Shown piece after piece: positions 9,067 through 18,139 of a stretch of DNA of 64,000 bases. The stretch is from the NCBI RefSeq assembly GCF_014873485.1, contig NZ_JADBDT010000001.1:2480001-2544000 (forward strand), written 5' to 3'. The position numbers and the translations under genes are program-made. This DNA comes from Sphingopyxis sp. OAS728 (lineage in GTDB: Bacteria > Pseudomonadota > Alphaproteobacteria > Sphingomonadales > Sphingomonadaceae). Position 1 is the first letter of the stretch, and each line of letters begins with the position of its first letter. The notes under the pieces are model-generated. The model did no database searches, was not told the origin of the DNA, and was given only the letters and a program-made list of their open reading frames with translations.

Positions 9067-11745
9067 ATGACCAATGCAAGATATCTGCTCGCTTCGGCCA
9101 GCATTGGTACGCTGCTTTTCGCCGCCAGCGCGGCCCACGCCCAGACCTCCACCACCGCGCCCGCCGCTGACACGGCCGAGAGCGAAATTGTCGTCACCGG
9201 CATTCGCGGATCGCTCCGCGAAGCGATCGACGCAAAGCGCGACCTGTCGGTGATCGCCGACGTCGTCACCGCCGAGGATGTCGGCAAATTCCCTGACAAG
9301 AATGTCGCCGAGGCGCTCCAGCGCGTCCCCGGCATCGTCGTCAACCGCGAGTTCGGCGAGGGCGAGCGCGTCTCGCTCCGCGGCACCGCGCCGAACCTCA
9401 CCAAGACTTTGCTCAACGGCCATAGCGTCGCGACCGCCGACTGGTTCATCCTCGATCAGGTCGCCTCGACGCGCAGCTTCAACTATCTGACGCTGCCCGC
9501 CGAAATCATCGGCCGCCTCGAAGTCTACAAGAGCCCGCAGGCCGACGTCGAGGAAGGCGGGGTCGGCGGCACGATCAACGTCATCACGCGCAACCCCCTC
9601 GACCTCGACCCGCTCACCCTCTCGGCCTCGGCGCAGGCCGCCTATTCGGACCTGTCGGGCAAGGTCGACCCGCAGGTTTCGGGGCTGATCAGCTGGAAGA
9701 ATGCCGACGAGACCTTCGGCGTCCTTGTCGGCGCCATCTATCAAAAGCGCCGCACGCGCCGCGACGGGCTCGAAATCTTCGGCTACCGCTCCTTCCCCGT
9801 CGGCGGCGGGCAGAGCGCGCTCGTCCCGACGCTGATCGGCTCGACGATGTTCGAACAGGACCGCGAGCGCTACGGCGCCAATATCGGCATCCAGTTCCGC
9901 CCGTCGGACGAGCTCGAGATCAACATCACCGGCCTCTACTCGCGTTTCAACGCCGACAACTTCAACCAGAATTATATCGCATGGGGCGAACAGGCGCTCG
10001 CCGGCGGCGGCACGATCAGCAATGCCGTGGTCCGCGACGGCGTCGCGGTCTCGGGCAACATCGCCTCGGCCACCGGCGGCACGACGGGTTTCGGCGTCGT
10101 CTATGACGCGATCGACCGCCAGGCGGTCGCCAAGACCGTCTCGGCCGACTTCGACCTGACCTACCGCCCGACCGACAGCCTCTCGGTGCATTTCAAGGCC
10201 GGCTGGACCAAGGCGAACGGCGACACGAACAACGAGAATTTCATCGAGTTCGCCGGCCCCGGCGCCTTCAGCTACGATCTCACCAGCGGCCGGCCCGAGG
10301 TCAGCTTCTCGAACCCGAACCCGCTCAACCCGGCGGGCATCCGCCCCGACTTCGCGCGCATCCAGTCGGTGACCAACGACGATGAGGAGAAATATGTCTA
10401 CCTCGACGTCGAAAAGGAGGTCGAATGGGGCCCGCTCACCGCGCTCAAATTCGGGGTCAAATATACCGACCATGATCGCGTCGCCGAACGCTTCGCGACC
10501 AACGGCGGCGTCTTCACCCCCGGCCTGCGTTGCAACGGCGCGCCCTGCACCTCGGCCGACTTCGCAACCGGCAGCGGGATGCCCGGCGACTTCCTCGACA
10601 ATATCGCCTCGCCCGGCACGCTCACCGACTATTGGCGCGTCGACCCGGCGAAGCTGCGTGCCATCTATGGCGCATCGACATCGCCCTCGAACGACCGCTT
10701 CCTCGTCCCCGGCAACACCTATTCGATCAACGAAAAGGCGTGGGGCGGCTACGGCCTCGCCAAATTCGGCGGCGAGGGCTGGCGCGGCAATGTCGGCGTC
10801 CGCGTGATCACCACCGACCAGACGTCGGACGGCTATATCATCGGCGGCGCGAACCCCGAGTTCACCAACCCGTTCGGCGGCTTCACCCCGTCGACCGCGA
10901 AGCGCTCGTACACCGACATCTTGCCGAGCGCGAACCTCTCGGTCGATCTCTCACCGCAGGTCGTGCTGCGCTTCGCCGCGGGCAAGACGGTGACGCGCCC
11001 CGACTTCGTCGACATCACCCCCGGCGTCGATCTCAACGGCACCTTGCTCACCGGCCGCGGCGGCGATCCGAACCTCGATCCGTACCGCGCCAACCAGTAT
11101 GACCTGTCGATCGAATGGTATCCCGACCGCGAGACGATCGTCGCGCTCGCCGCCTTCTACAAGGATATCCAGTCGTACATCGTCAACACGACCTCGACCG
11201 AAGTCCTGCCGGGCGTGTTCGTGCCGGGATCGCAGCCCGCGGGCTGCGTCGCGGCGGGCGGCGGCAACCCGAACCTGTTCAACTGCCCCTATCAGATCAA
11301 CCGCCGCAGCAACGGCGACGGCGGGCGCAACCAGGGCTTCGAATTCCAGGTGTCGCGCCCGATCTGGGGCGGCTTCGGCGCGGTGGTGAACTACACCTAT
11401 TCGGACGCCAAGGCGAACAATGGCGACCCGATCCCGGGCAATTCGAAGCACTCGCTCAACCTGACGGGCTATTATGAGAATGACCTCGTCAGCGCGCGGC
11501 TCTCGTACAATTACCGGTCGAAATTCTTCATCGATATCGACCGCGCCGCGCCGCTCAATCAGGCCGCACTCTCGTCGCTCGACGCGTCGGTCAGCGTCAA
11601 TATCACCGACAATATTGCGCTCACCGCCGACGCGATCAACCTGACCAACGAGAAGATCGAGCAATATTCGGGCACCCGCGACCGCCCGCGCGCGATCTAC
11701 GACAATGGCCGTCAATTCTATGTCGGCGCGCGCCTGAAGTTCTGA
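9067..11745 (+). CDS. TonB-dependent receptor, carbohydrate-type
   Basis: 892-residue outer-membrane receptor. The signal peptide (MTNARYLLASASIGTLLF..., cleaved near AHAQ) is followed by the TonB-box-like SEIVVTGIRGSLREAID. The plug contains EDVGKFPDKNVAEALQRVPG, the signature of the large TBDR subfamily common in Caulobacter and sphingomonads that often serves glycans and oligosaccharides. The barrel ends in QFYVGARLKF with a terminal aromatic. It is monocistronic, with the inverted-repeat element directly downstream. The upstream palindrome suggests control by substrate. The substrate itself cannot be read from the sequence. Confidence 0.92.
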   Translation: MTNARYLLASASIGTLLFAASAAHAQTSTTAPAADTAESEIVVTGIRGSLREAIDAKRDLSVIADVVTAEDVGKFPDKNVAEALQRVPGIVVNREFGEGERVSLRGTAPNLTKTLLNGHSVATADWFILDQVASTRSFNYLTLPAEIIGRLEVYKSPQADVEEGGVGGTINVITRNPLDLDPLTLSASAQAAYSDLSGKVDPQVSGLISWKNADETFGVLVGAIYQKRRTRRDGLEIFGYRSFPVGGGQSALVPTLIGSTMFEQDRERYGANIGIQFRPSDELEINITGLYSRFNADNFNQNYIAWGEQALAGGGTISNAVVRDGVAVSGNIASATGGTTGFGVVYDAIDRQAVAKTVSADFDLTYRPTDSLSVHFKAGWTKANGDTNNENFIEFAGPGAFSYDLTSGRPEVSFSNPNPLNPAGIRPDFARIQSVTNDDEEKYVYLDVEKEVEWGPLTALKFGVKYTDHDRVAERFATNGGVFTPGLRCNGAPCTSADFATGSGMPGDFLDNIASPGTLTDYWRVDPAKLRAIYGASTSPSNDRFLVPGNTYSINEKAWGGYGLAKFGGEGWRGNVGVRVITTDQTSDGYIIGGANPEFTNPFGGFTPSTAKRSYTDILPSANLSVDLSPQVVLRFAAGKTVTRPDFVDITPGVDLNGTLLTGRGGDPNLDPYRANQYDLSIEWYPDRETIVALAAFYKDIQSYIVNTTSTEVLPGVFVPGSQPAGCVAAGGGNPNLFNCPYQINRRSNGDGGRNQGFEFQVSRPIWGGFGAVVNYTYSDAKANNGDPIPGNSKHSLNLTGYYENDLVSARLSYNYRSKFFIDIDRAAPLNQAALSSLDASVSVNITDNIALTADAINLTNEKIEQYSGTRDRPRAIYDNGRQFYVGARLKF

Positions 11746-11767
11746 CGCGCCGAACCGCCCGCGCCGG

Positions 11768-12034
11768 GGGTCTTTTCGGTCCGGGTTGAGGCGTCGTGAT
11801 TGGTGCTGGAAGCGTGTCGGCGAGGAGCGTTGTGCAGGCCGGGCTGGTTGCCCGGACAAGCAACGCGACGATGACCGGCACGCTTCCAGCGCCAACCCCG
11901 AAGGGGCGGGCCGATTTTGGCCGATTGCTGCGTCGATCGTCGGTCACGATGCAAAGGCATTGCTCCCTCCTCTCTCCTCGCACTCGGCCAAAATCGGCTC
12001 CGTCACGACGCCTCAACCCGGACCGGAAAGACCC
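11768..12034. repeat. 267-bp element with 32-bp terminal inverted repeats and two internal hairpin arms
   Basis: Ends 11768-11799 and 12003-12034 are reverse complements at 31 of 32 positions. The interior holds two further inverted-repeat arms. Arm 1 pairs 11801-11820 with 11875-11894 (18 of 20), capped by CCGGGC/GCCCGG at 11839-11844 and 11850-11855. Arm 2 pairs 11909-11924 with 11984-11999 (15 of 16). The whole can fold into a three-way cruciform and has no convincing ORF. It fills the gap between convergent genes and ends at the AraC stop codon, so it may be a MITE-like or intergenic repeat unit and may also stop transcription from both sides. Confidence 0.75.
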
Positions 12035-12894
12035 TAACGTGCCGCAGCACGATAGCGCGACGGCGGCACCCCGAAGCGCCGCGCAAAAGCGGTCGCGAAA
12101 TGGCTGGGCGACGCAAAGCCCGTCGCCAACGCCACCTCGGTCACCGGCTCCGCGCGGTACCACAGCAACCGCGCCGCCTCGTCCAGCCGTGCGCGCATCA
12201 CATATTGCCAGGGCGACACGCCGAACGCGTCGCGAAAGGCGCCGGTGAAGCCCCGCTCGTCCATCCCGACCAGCGCCGCGAACGCGGCAAGGCTATGCTC
12301 CGCATCGAGCTGCCCGCGGATCGCATCGACCAACCGGTTGCGATCCGATGCCGACAAGGCCCGCCGCACGGGCCGCGGATCGCGATGCCCATATCGATGA
12401 AACAGATGGCGCTCGAGCGCGTCGCCCACCTCGTGCGACGCCATCCGCGCCAGATCGTCATCTGCTTCGCCTACGAGCTCGAACAACCGCGCCGCCGCAT
12501 CGAACAAAAACGCGTCGCGATGCTGCACCCGCGCCACGAGCGGCGCATCGGCGAGCAGCGCCGTCGGCACGCTCAGCTCGACAAACTCGGCACGCTCGCC
12601 CTGCGCGAGCGCCGCATAGCGGCCCGCCGCCGGGATCATCCACACATCGCCGCGCGCCGGCAGAACCGGCCCCGACGGCCCGACCGCGAACTCGCACTCC
12701 ATCCGGTCGAGCCGGCCGCCGAGATGGACGACGATGACATGATGATCTTCCTCGAACGCCCAGTCGGTCGGCGCTTCGAGATTTTCGGTGGCGGCGAGCA
12801 CGCCGAGCTGGCCGATCTGCGCCTGGTGCCGCGCGACGACGTCGCGCCCCGATCGCGGTCTGATGCCATCCCAGACGGTTGCGGCTTCGGTCAA
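12034..12894 (-). CDS. AraC family transcriptional regulator
   Basis: 286 residues. The start chosen is TTG at 12894, because an AAGGTGG ribosome-binding site lies about 6 bases upstream and no ATG fits. The N-terminal half is a cupin-like ligand domain, including VIVVHLGGRLDRMECEFAVG. The C-terminal 100 residues are the double helix-turn-helix (LAAFAALVGMDERGFTGAFR, then VTEVALATGFASPSHFATAF). It is divergent from the SDR gene at 13016 and probably controls it. Its TAG stop abuts the inverted-repeat element. Confidence 0.9.
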   Translation of the reverse strand: MTEAATVWDGIRPRSGRDVVARHQAQIGQLGVLAATENLEAPTDWAFEEDHHVIVVHLGGRLDRMECEFAVGPSGPVLPARGDVWMIPAAGRYAALAQGERAEFVELSVPTALLADAPLVARVQHRDAFLFDAAARLFELVGEADDDLARMASHEVGDALERHLFHRYGHRDPRPVRRALSASDRNRLVDAIRGQLDAEHSLAAFAALVGMDERGFTGAFRDAFGVSPWQYVMRARLDEAARLLWYRAEPVTEVALATGFASPSHFATAFARRFGVPPSRYRAAAR

Positions 12895-13015
12895 TCACCC
12901 ACCTTGCGAGCCCCCACGACTCGCCGAAACAATATTCGAACGCTGCGCCGGAATTTGAAAGCGGACAAGATCAAAGCGGCTTAGCCTTGCACAGATAACG
13001 ACCAAGGAGACCAAA

Positions 13016-13789
13016 ATGGCCGACCACAGCATCAAGGGTAAGACCGTCCTCATCGCCGGCGGCGGCAAGAATCTCGGCGGCCTGATCGCGCGCGACCTCG
13101 CCGAACAGGGCGCGAAGGCCATCGCAATCCACTACAACAGCGCCGCAGCAGCAGCCGAGACCGAAGCGACGCTCGCCGCGATCCGCGCCGCGGGTGCCGA
13201 GGCGGTCGCTTTCCAAGCCGACCTCACGTCGGCCGCGTCCATGGAAAAGCTGTTCGCCGACACGATCGCCGCGATCGGCCGCCCCGACATCGCGATCAAC
13301 ACCGTCGGCAAGGTGCTCAAAAAGCCCTTCACCGAGATCAGCGAAGCCGAATATGACGCGATGACCGCGGTCAATTCGAAGACCGCCTTCTTCTTCCTGA
13401 AAGAGGCCGGCAAACATGTGAACGACAATGGCAAGATATGCACGCTCGTCACCTCGCTACTCGGCGCCTACACGCCCTTCTATGCCGCCTATGCGGGCAC
13501 CAAGGCGCCGGTCGAGCATTTCACCCGCGCCGCGTCGAAGGAGTTCGGCGAACGGGGCATTTCGGTGACTGCGATCGGTCCCGGCCCGATGGACACCCCC
13601 TTCTTCTATCCCGCCGAAGGCGAAGATGCGCAGGCCTATCACAAATCCGCCGCCGCGCTCTCGGCCTTCACGAAGACCGGCCTCACCGACATCGCCGACA
13701 TCGTCCCGTGGATCCGCATGCTCGTGTCGGACGGCTGGTGGATGACCGGCCAGACGATCCTCGTCAACGGCGGCTACACGACCAAGTGA
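13016..13789 (+). CDS. SDR family oxidoreductase
   Basis: 257-residue classical short-chain dehydrogenase. The nucleotide-binding segment GKTVLIAGGGKNLGG is a variant of the TGxxxGxG motif, with AGGGKNLGG in its place. INTVGK substitutes for the usual NNAG. The active site is readable as Ser in TSLLGAYTPF followed by YAAYAGTK (Tyr-x-x-x-Lys). It ends with LVNGGYTTK. A good ribosome-binding site (AAGGAG) precedes the ATG. It is divergent from the AraC gene and followed by a strong hairpin. Substrate unknown. Confidence 0.9.
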   Translation: MADHSIKGKTVLIAGGGKNLGGLIARDLAEQGAKAIAIHYNSAAAAAETEATLAAIRAAGAEAVAFQADLTSAASMEKLFADTIAAIGRPDIAINTVGKVLKKPFTEISEAEYDAMTAVNSKTAFFFLKEAGKHVNDNGKICTLVTSLLGAYTPFYAAYAGTKAPVEHFTRAASKEFGERGISVTAIGPGPMDTPFFYPAEGEDAQAYHKSAAALSAFTKTGLTDIADIVPWIRMLVSDGWWMTGQTILVNGGYTTK

Positions 13790-13796
13790 CCCCTCC

Positions 13797-13822
13797 CCGG
13801 CGGCCGTCCCCCCGGCCGCCGG
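13797..13822 (+). terminator. 10-bp GC hairpin after the SDR gene
   Basis: CCGGCGGCCG (13797-13806) and CGGCCGCCGG (13813-13822) form a perfect 10-bp stem with a 6-base pyrimidine loop, 7 bp after the SDR stop. No U-run follows. Confidence 0.55.
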
Positions 13823-13900
13823 ACCTATCCCATGGGCCATCTTCCCTTGCCGCCGGGGCAGCGATATTCAGACCGCGATCCGTTTTCGAAGGGGACTTTC

Positions 13901-13930
13901 ATGCACGCCAGGCCGGTCACCGCGCAATGA
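13901..13930 (+). CDS. Nine-residue leader ORF (MHARPVTAQ) coupled to the LtrA gene
   Basis: An ATG at 13901 is preceded at good spacing by an AAGGGGA ribosome-binding site and is followed by eight codons and TGA. The stop overlaps the ATG of the next gene as ATGA. The LtrA start at 13927 has no Shine-Dalgarno sequence of its own, so ribosomes probably reach it by finishing this leader. Whether the peptide itself matters is unknown. Confidence 0.5.
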   Translation: MHARPVTAQ

Positions 13931-15120
13931 CGGCGAAGCACCCCGGCGCCCCCCGCCGCCCGATGCTCCGCGACCGCGACGGCCATCACGCGCGCGTGAC
14001 CTTCGAAGAATTGTTCTTCGACCTCGTCTACGTCTTCGCGGTCACCCAGCTCAGCCACACTCTGCTCCACCACCTCAGCCTCGTCGGCGCGCTCGAAACG
14101 CTGATCCTCTGGTTCGCGGTCTGGCTCGGCTGGCAATATACCTGCTGGGTCACCAACTGGTTCGACCCCGAAAACCCCCGGCTGCGCAGCTTCCTATTCG
14201 TGCTGATGCTGCTCGCGCTCGTGATGTCGGCCGCGATCCCCGACGCGTTCGGGAACAAGGCGCTTGTCTTCGCCGGATGCTATGTCGCGATACAGCTCGG
14301 GCGAACGCTCTTCGTAATCCTTGCGCTCGACCGCTCCACGGCACTCGCGGCCAATTACCGTCGCATGGCCGCGTGGTTCACCATGTCGGGTTGTTTCTGG
14401 ATCGCCGGCGCGCTCGTCGGACATGAGTTACGCCTGCTCCTCTGGGCGATCGCCGTCTTCCTCGAATATGTGGCCCCGATGACCGGCTTCGCCTTTCCCG
14501 GGCTCGGCCGATCGCACACGAGCGAATGGACGATCGAGGGCGGGCATCTCGCCGAACGCTGCCAGCTCTTCGTCATCGTTGCGCTGGGCGAAACCCTGCT
14601 CGCAACCGGCGCCACGCTCGCCCGCGGCGAAGCGTGGAGCGGCTCGCTCCTCTCGGCGCTCGGCGCGACCTTCCTCGGCACGCTCGCGCTCTGGTGGCTC
14701 TATTTCGGCACCTCGAGCAAGGACGCGACGGCAAAGATCACGACCTCCGACGACCCCGGCCGCATCGGCGCCTGGTTTAACTATGTCCACGCGATCCTCG
14801 TCGGAGGCATCATCGTCTGCGCGGTCGGCAACGATCTGGCGATGGCGCATCCGGACGGCCACGCCACCCTGCCGCAGGTGCTGGTGATCGCCGCCGGGCC
14901 GATCCTCTATTTCGCCGGCAGCGCGATCTACCGCCGCGTCGTTTACGGTCGCATCCCGGTGTCGCATCTCGTGGGCATCGTCGCCGCGCTGGCGCTGGCT
15001 CCGGTCGGCCTCAACGCCGATCTGCTCACCATGGGGTGGCTCACGACGCTGCTCCTCACCGCGGTCGCGATCTGGGAAAGCCGGACGCGGCGCGCGGCGC
15101 CGCCGATCGAGGGGCACTGA
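13927..15120 (+). CDS. Low temperature requirement protein A (LtrA) family membrane protein
   Basis: 397 residues. The N-terminal VTFEELFFDLVYVFAVTQLS is the LtrA-family signature, and about ten membrane helices follow through the protein. EGGHLAERCQLFVIVALGETLLATG is the second conserved family block. LtrA was named from a Listeria mutant with a cold-growth defect; its molecular role is not known. The frame extends upstream through the SDR 3' end, but the first start codon after the terminator hairpin is the ATG at 13927. That start seems to depend on the leader ORF at 13901. Confidence 0.88.
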   Translation: MTAKHPGAPRRPMLRDRDGHHARVTFEELFFDLVYVFAVTQLSHTLLHHLSLVGALETLILWFAVWLGWQYTCWVTNWFDPENPRLRSFLFVLMLLALVMSAAIPDAFGNKALVFAGCYVAIQLGRTLFVILALDRSTALAANYRRMAAWFTMSGCFWIAGALVGHELRLLLWAIAVFLEYVAPMTGFAFPGLGRSHTSEWTIEGGHLAERCQLFVIVALGETLLATGATLARGEAWSGSLLSALGATFLGTLALWWLYFGTSSKDATAKITTSDDPGRIGAWFNYVHAILVGGIIVCAVGNDLAMAHPDGHATLPQVLVIAAGPILYFAGSAIYRRVVYGRIPVSHLVGIVAALALAPVGLNADLLTMGWLTTLLLTAVAIWESRTRRAAPPIEGH

Positions 15121-15147
15121 CCGCGCACGGCGGCAGCGCCCTTCCGT

Positions 15148-17469
15148 TCAGAACCGCGCTTCGAAACTCAGCCCGATCATACGCGGCTCGCCGAGCAACG
15201 CGTTGAGGCGGCCATCATTGTCATATTGATAGTCGAAGAATTTCTCGTCGAAGATGTTGTTCGCGAACAGATAGGCGCCGAAATTGTCGTTGCTCCAGCC
15301 GACCTTGGCATTGACGAGGGTGCGGCCGGGCACATCGCGGGCGCTCTGGTCGATCAGCCCCTGATAGGCCGCGCCGCGATGATTGACGTTGGCGTTGACC
15401 GAAATCCCGCTCCGGTCGCGCCAGCTGAAACCGGCCGCCCAGGTCCAGCGCGGCGAGCTCACGAACTCGAGTCCCGACAGATCGTCGACAAAGCCGCCCG
15501 TCGCGTCGAAATCGAGGAATTCGGTGCGCGCATAACCGACCGATCCATAGATGTTGAAACTGTCGGTGACGTCGAAATCGCTCTCGACTTCGAAGCCGTA
15601 AACGCGCGACTTGCCCGCATTCTGCGTCTCATAATCATAGACGCTGTTCGACAATTGCACGCTCACCTGCTGGTCGGTCCAGTCGATGAAAAAGGCGTTG
15701 GCGTTGAAGGTCAGCCGCCGATCGAACCACTGCGTGCGCAGCGACAGCTCATAATTCCACGTATATTCGGGATCATAGACATAGGTCGATGCGCGCGCCG
15801 GGTTCACGCCGCTGCCGCCCGAGCGATAGCCGCGCTGGACGATCGCGCTGATCGTCTTGTCGGGCGCGATTTCCCACGAAATGCCGCCCTTGGGCAGGAA
15901 GGCTTCATAACTGGTGTTCGACAGCGGGCTGCTGCTGCTGGCATCGTCGGCCTGCTGCTGGATCAGCCCGTTGACCGTCGACAGGATCATGTTGAGCGGC
16001 GACGGATAAAGCGCCGGGTTGGGCAGCGGGGTGTTGATGACGACGATATTGTCGTTCGATACCCGCTGCTTCTCGCGATCGTAACGGAAACCCGCGAGCA
16101 GCTTCAGCCCCGGCGTGATTTCAAAACTAGCATCGCCGAACAGCGCCATCGTCTCGATGTCGATCGAATAATCCTGCGACGAGGTGATGTAGATCAGCCC
16201 CGGATATTGCGCCCTCGCCTGCTGCGCCAGAAAAAGCGCTGTCGCGGGATCGAGGCCGAAGGGCGGGCCCTGCAGCACGGCGGCGACCGTCGGCGTCAGC
16301 CCCAGATCGCGGTCGGGATCGAGACCGAAGGTGCTGTTCGTGTTCGAATCCGGATTCTTGGTCCGTGAATAATAGCCGCCGATCAGGCCCTGCAACGGGC
16401 CGGTATCGAACGTCAGGCGCAGTTCCTGGCTGAAAATCTTCTGATTGGTAACCGCATCGCCATAGGCGGTATCGACCGCCTGCAAATCGCCGTCATAGGC
16501 CGACGATGTCCGCAGATGATTATAGGTCGAGATCGACGACAGGGTGAACACATCGCCGAGCGGCAGCGTCGCATCGAGCGTGAACAGGTCGGTCTTCGAT
16601 CGCGAAAAGGTCGGCCGATTGGCCTCGACGATGCGATTGCTCCAATAATCGGGCGTGTCGCTATAGGCATAGCCGCGTCCGTTGCCGTCGTGCCGGTCAT
16701 GGAGATAGGACAGCTTGATCTGCAACCCGTCGGCCCCCGACGGGGTGAACAGCAATTTGGCGCGCACGACGTCGCTGCTGTTCGGATCGTAATGCCCCCC
16801 GGTGAAGCTGTTCTTCACGAACCCGTCGCCGCGCGTCAGTTCGCCCGCAACGCGGAAAGCGAGGACATCGTCGATGATCGGGCCGCCGATTGCGGCGCCG
16901 AAGCGATATTCGCCATTGGCATCGGTGATCATCGCGCGCGCCTTGCCCTGCCAGTCGAAGCTCGGATCCGCGGTCTTGATGATGATCGCCCCTGCCAGCG
17001 CGTTGCGCCCCTGCAGCGTCGATTGCGGCCCGCGCAAAATCTCGACCTGGTCGATATCCCACAGGTCGAGCGGACCGCTGGCGGTCGCGTCGCTCGGCAG
17101 CGGCGATCCGTCGAGATAGACGGTGGCGAGGTCGCCGAAACCGGTGCCCGACACATTGGTGTTCGAAATGCCGCGGATCGTGAAGCCCGACTCGTTGAAG
17201 GTTGAGGCCAGGTTCGCGGTGCGATCGATCAGGTCGAATATATTGGTCAGGCTCTGACGTTCGATATCGTCGGAGGTAAAGACCTTCACGCTTTCGGGCG
17301 TGTCCTGCAGCGTGCGGTCGAATTTCAGGCCGGTGACGACGATCTCGTTGCTCTCGCCCGTATCGGCCGCGTCGGCCACCGCGGCATCCATCGCCGCTTC
17401 TTCGGCGTGCAGCGGCATCGCCGCGCTCGCCAGCATCAGGGCCAGAACCGGCCGGAAAGAGTTGGTCAT
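15148..17469 (-). CDS. TonB-dependent receptor, probable iron/siderophore type
   Basis: 773 residues: signal peptide (MTNSFRPVLALMLASAAMPLHA), TonB-box-like NEIVVTGL, and a plug with TPESVKVFTSDDIERQSLTN and VEILRGPQSTLQGRNALAGA. The barrel ends in MIGLSFEARF. It is divergent from a membrane-protein/PepSY pair. The 94-bp gap holds the operator-like sequence shared with the first iron locus. Both points suggest iron-regulated uptake of a ferric complex. The neighbours support this more than the receptor sequence itself. Confidence 0.9.
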   Translation of the reverse strand: MTNSFRPVLALMLASAAMPLHAEEAAMDAAVADAADTGESNEIVVTGLKFDRTLQDTPESVKVFTSDDIERQSLTNIFDLIDRTANLASTFNESGFTIRGISNTNVSGTGFGDLATVYLDGSPLPSDATASGPLDLWDIDQVEILRGPQSTLQGRNALAGAIIIKTADPSFDWQGKARAMITDANGEYRFGAAIGGPIIDDVLAFRVAGELTRGDGFVKNSFTGGHYDPNSSDVVRAKLLFTPSGADGLQIKLSYLHDRHDGNGRGYAYSDTPDYWSNRIVEANRPTFSRSKTDLFTLDATLPLGDVFTLSSISTYNHLRTSSAYDGDLQAVDTAYGDAVTNQKIFSQELRLTFDTGPLQGLIGGYYSRTKNPDSNTNSTFGLDPDRDLGLTPTVAAVLQGPPFGLDPATALFLAQQARAQYPGLIYITSSQDYSIDIETMALFGDASFEITPGLKLLAGFRYDREKQRVSNDNIVVINTPLPNPALYPSPLNMILSTVNGLIQQQADDASSSSPLSNTSYEAFLPKGGISWEIAPDKTISAIVQRGYRSGGSGVNPARASTYVYDPEYTWNYELSLRTQWFDRRLTFNANAFFIDWTDQQVSVQLSNSVYDYETQNAGKSRVYGFEVESDFDVTDSFNIYGSVGYARTEFLDFDATGGFVDDLSGLEFVSSPRWTWAAGFSWRDRSGISVNANVNHRGAAYQGLIDQSARDVPGRTLVNAKVGWSNDNFGAYLFANNIFDEKFFDYQYDNDGRLNALLGEPRMIGLSFEARF

Positions 17470-17511
17470 TGTCTTTAGCTCCCCGCTTAGCTATCGAAGG
17501 GCCCGCTATTG

Positions 17512-17534
17512 CTATTGCGAATGCGAGTCAATAG
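17512..17534. promoter_or_regulatory. Fur-like operator, copy B
   Basis: CTATTG and CAATAG form a 6-bp inverted repeat around 11 bp (GCGAATGCGAG lies between them on the plus strand). The reverse complement matches the site at 1736-1758 in 16 of 23 positions. It is central between the divergent TBDR (start 17469) and the membrane protein (start 17564), so one site could control both. Confidence 0.5.
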
Positions 17535-17563
17535 TGAGGCCGGAAACGATATAGGGGGACAAG

Positions 17564-18139
17564 ATGGAAGACACTCCGGCGCTTTTGCCGGCGTTGCTCA
17601 TTGCCGTGGCGGCGGGCGCGGGCGCATGGCTGCTCCGCCGGTCGTGGCTGGGCAAGCAGCAGCAGACCGGCCTCGTCGCCCTCGGCTGGCTGCTCATCGC
17701 CGCCGCGACCATCGTCCCTGCGTGGCTGCTCGGCCCCGCGCGCGGACCGTTCATCGCGCTCGCGATCGCCTCGACCGCCGCGCTCGGCATCGTTGCCGCC
17801 AATTATACTGTCCGGCAGGCGAAGGCACGCGCCGCGCGCGAAAGCCTCGCCCCCGAACCCTCCGACCGCGCGACCACCAAGGGACGCGAGACGCTGCGCT
17901 GGCTGCTCGCGGGCCCGATCGGCATGGTCGCCGCGATGGGCGTCGGCATCGCATGGGCCGCCTTCGTCCCCGGCGAACAGCAGACGCGCCTCGTCATCGG
18001 CGGGCTGATCGTCCCCGTCGCATGGGGCGCGTGCATGGCGTGGACGCTCGCCGACAACCGCATCCTCCGCGCAACCGCCGTGCTCGTCGGCGTCGCGCTC
18101 GTCAGCTTCACCGCCGCCATCGTGAAGGGCTTCGCATGA
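17564..18139 (+). CDS. Six-helix membrane protein of an iron-uptake locus
   Basis: 191 residues, strongly hydrophobic, with about six predicted helices (near residues 8-25, 38-57, 62-80, 112-134, 141-160 and 168-188). A hydrophilic loop between helices three and four includes RQAKARAARESLAPEPSD. It has no catalytic motif and I do not recognise a named family. Its stop overlaps the PepSY start (ATGA), so the two are translated together. Genes of this type recur next to PepSY proteins and TBDRs; a part in iron handling is inferred from that position. Confidence 0.75.
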   Translation: MEDTPALLPALLIAVAAGAGAWLLRRSWLGKQQQTGLVALGWLLIAAATIVPAWLLGPARGPFIALAIASTAALGIVAANYTVRQAKARAARESLAPEPSDRATTKGRETLRWLLAGPIGMVAAMGVGIAWAAFVPGEQQTRLVIGGLIVPVAWGACMAWTLADNRILRATAVLVGVALVSFTAAIVKGFA

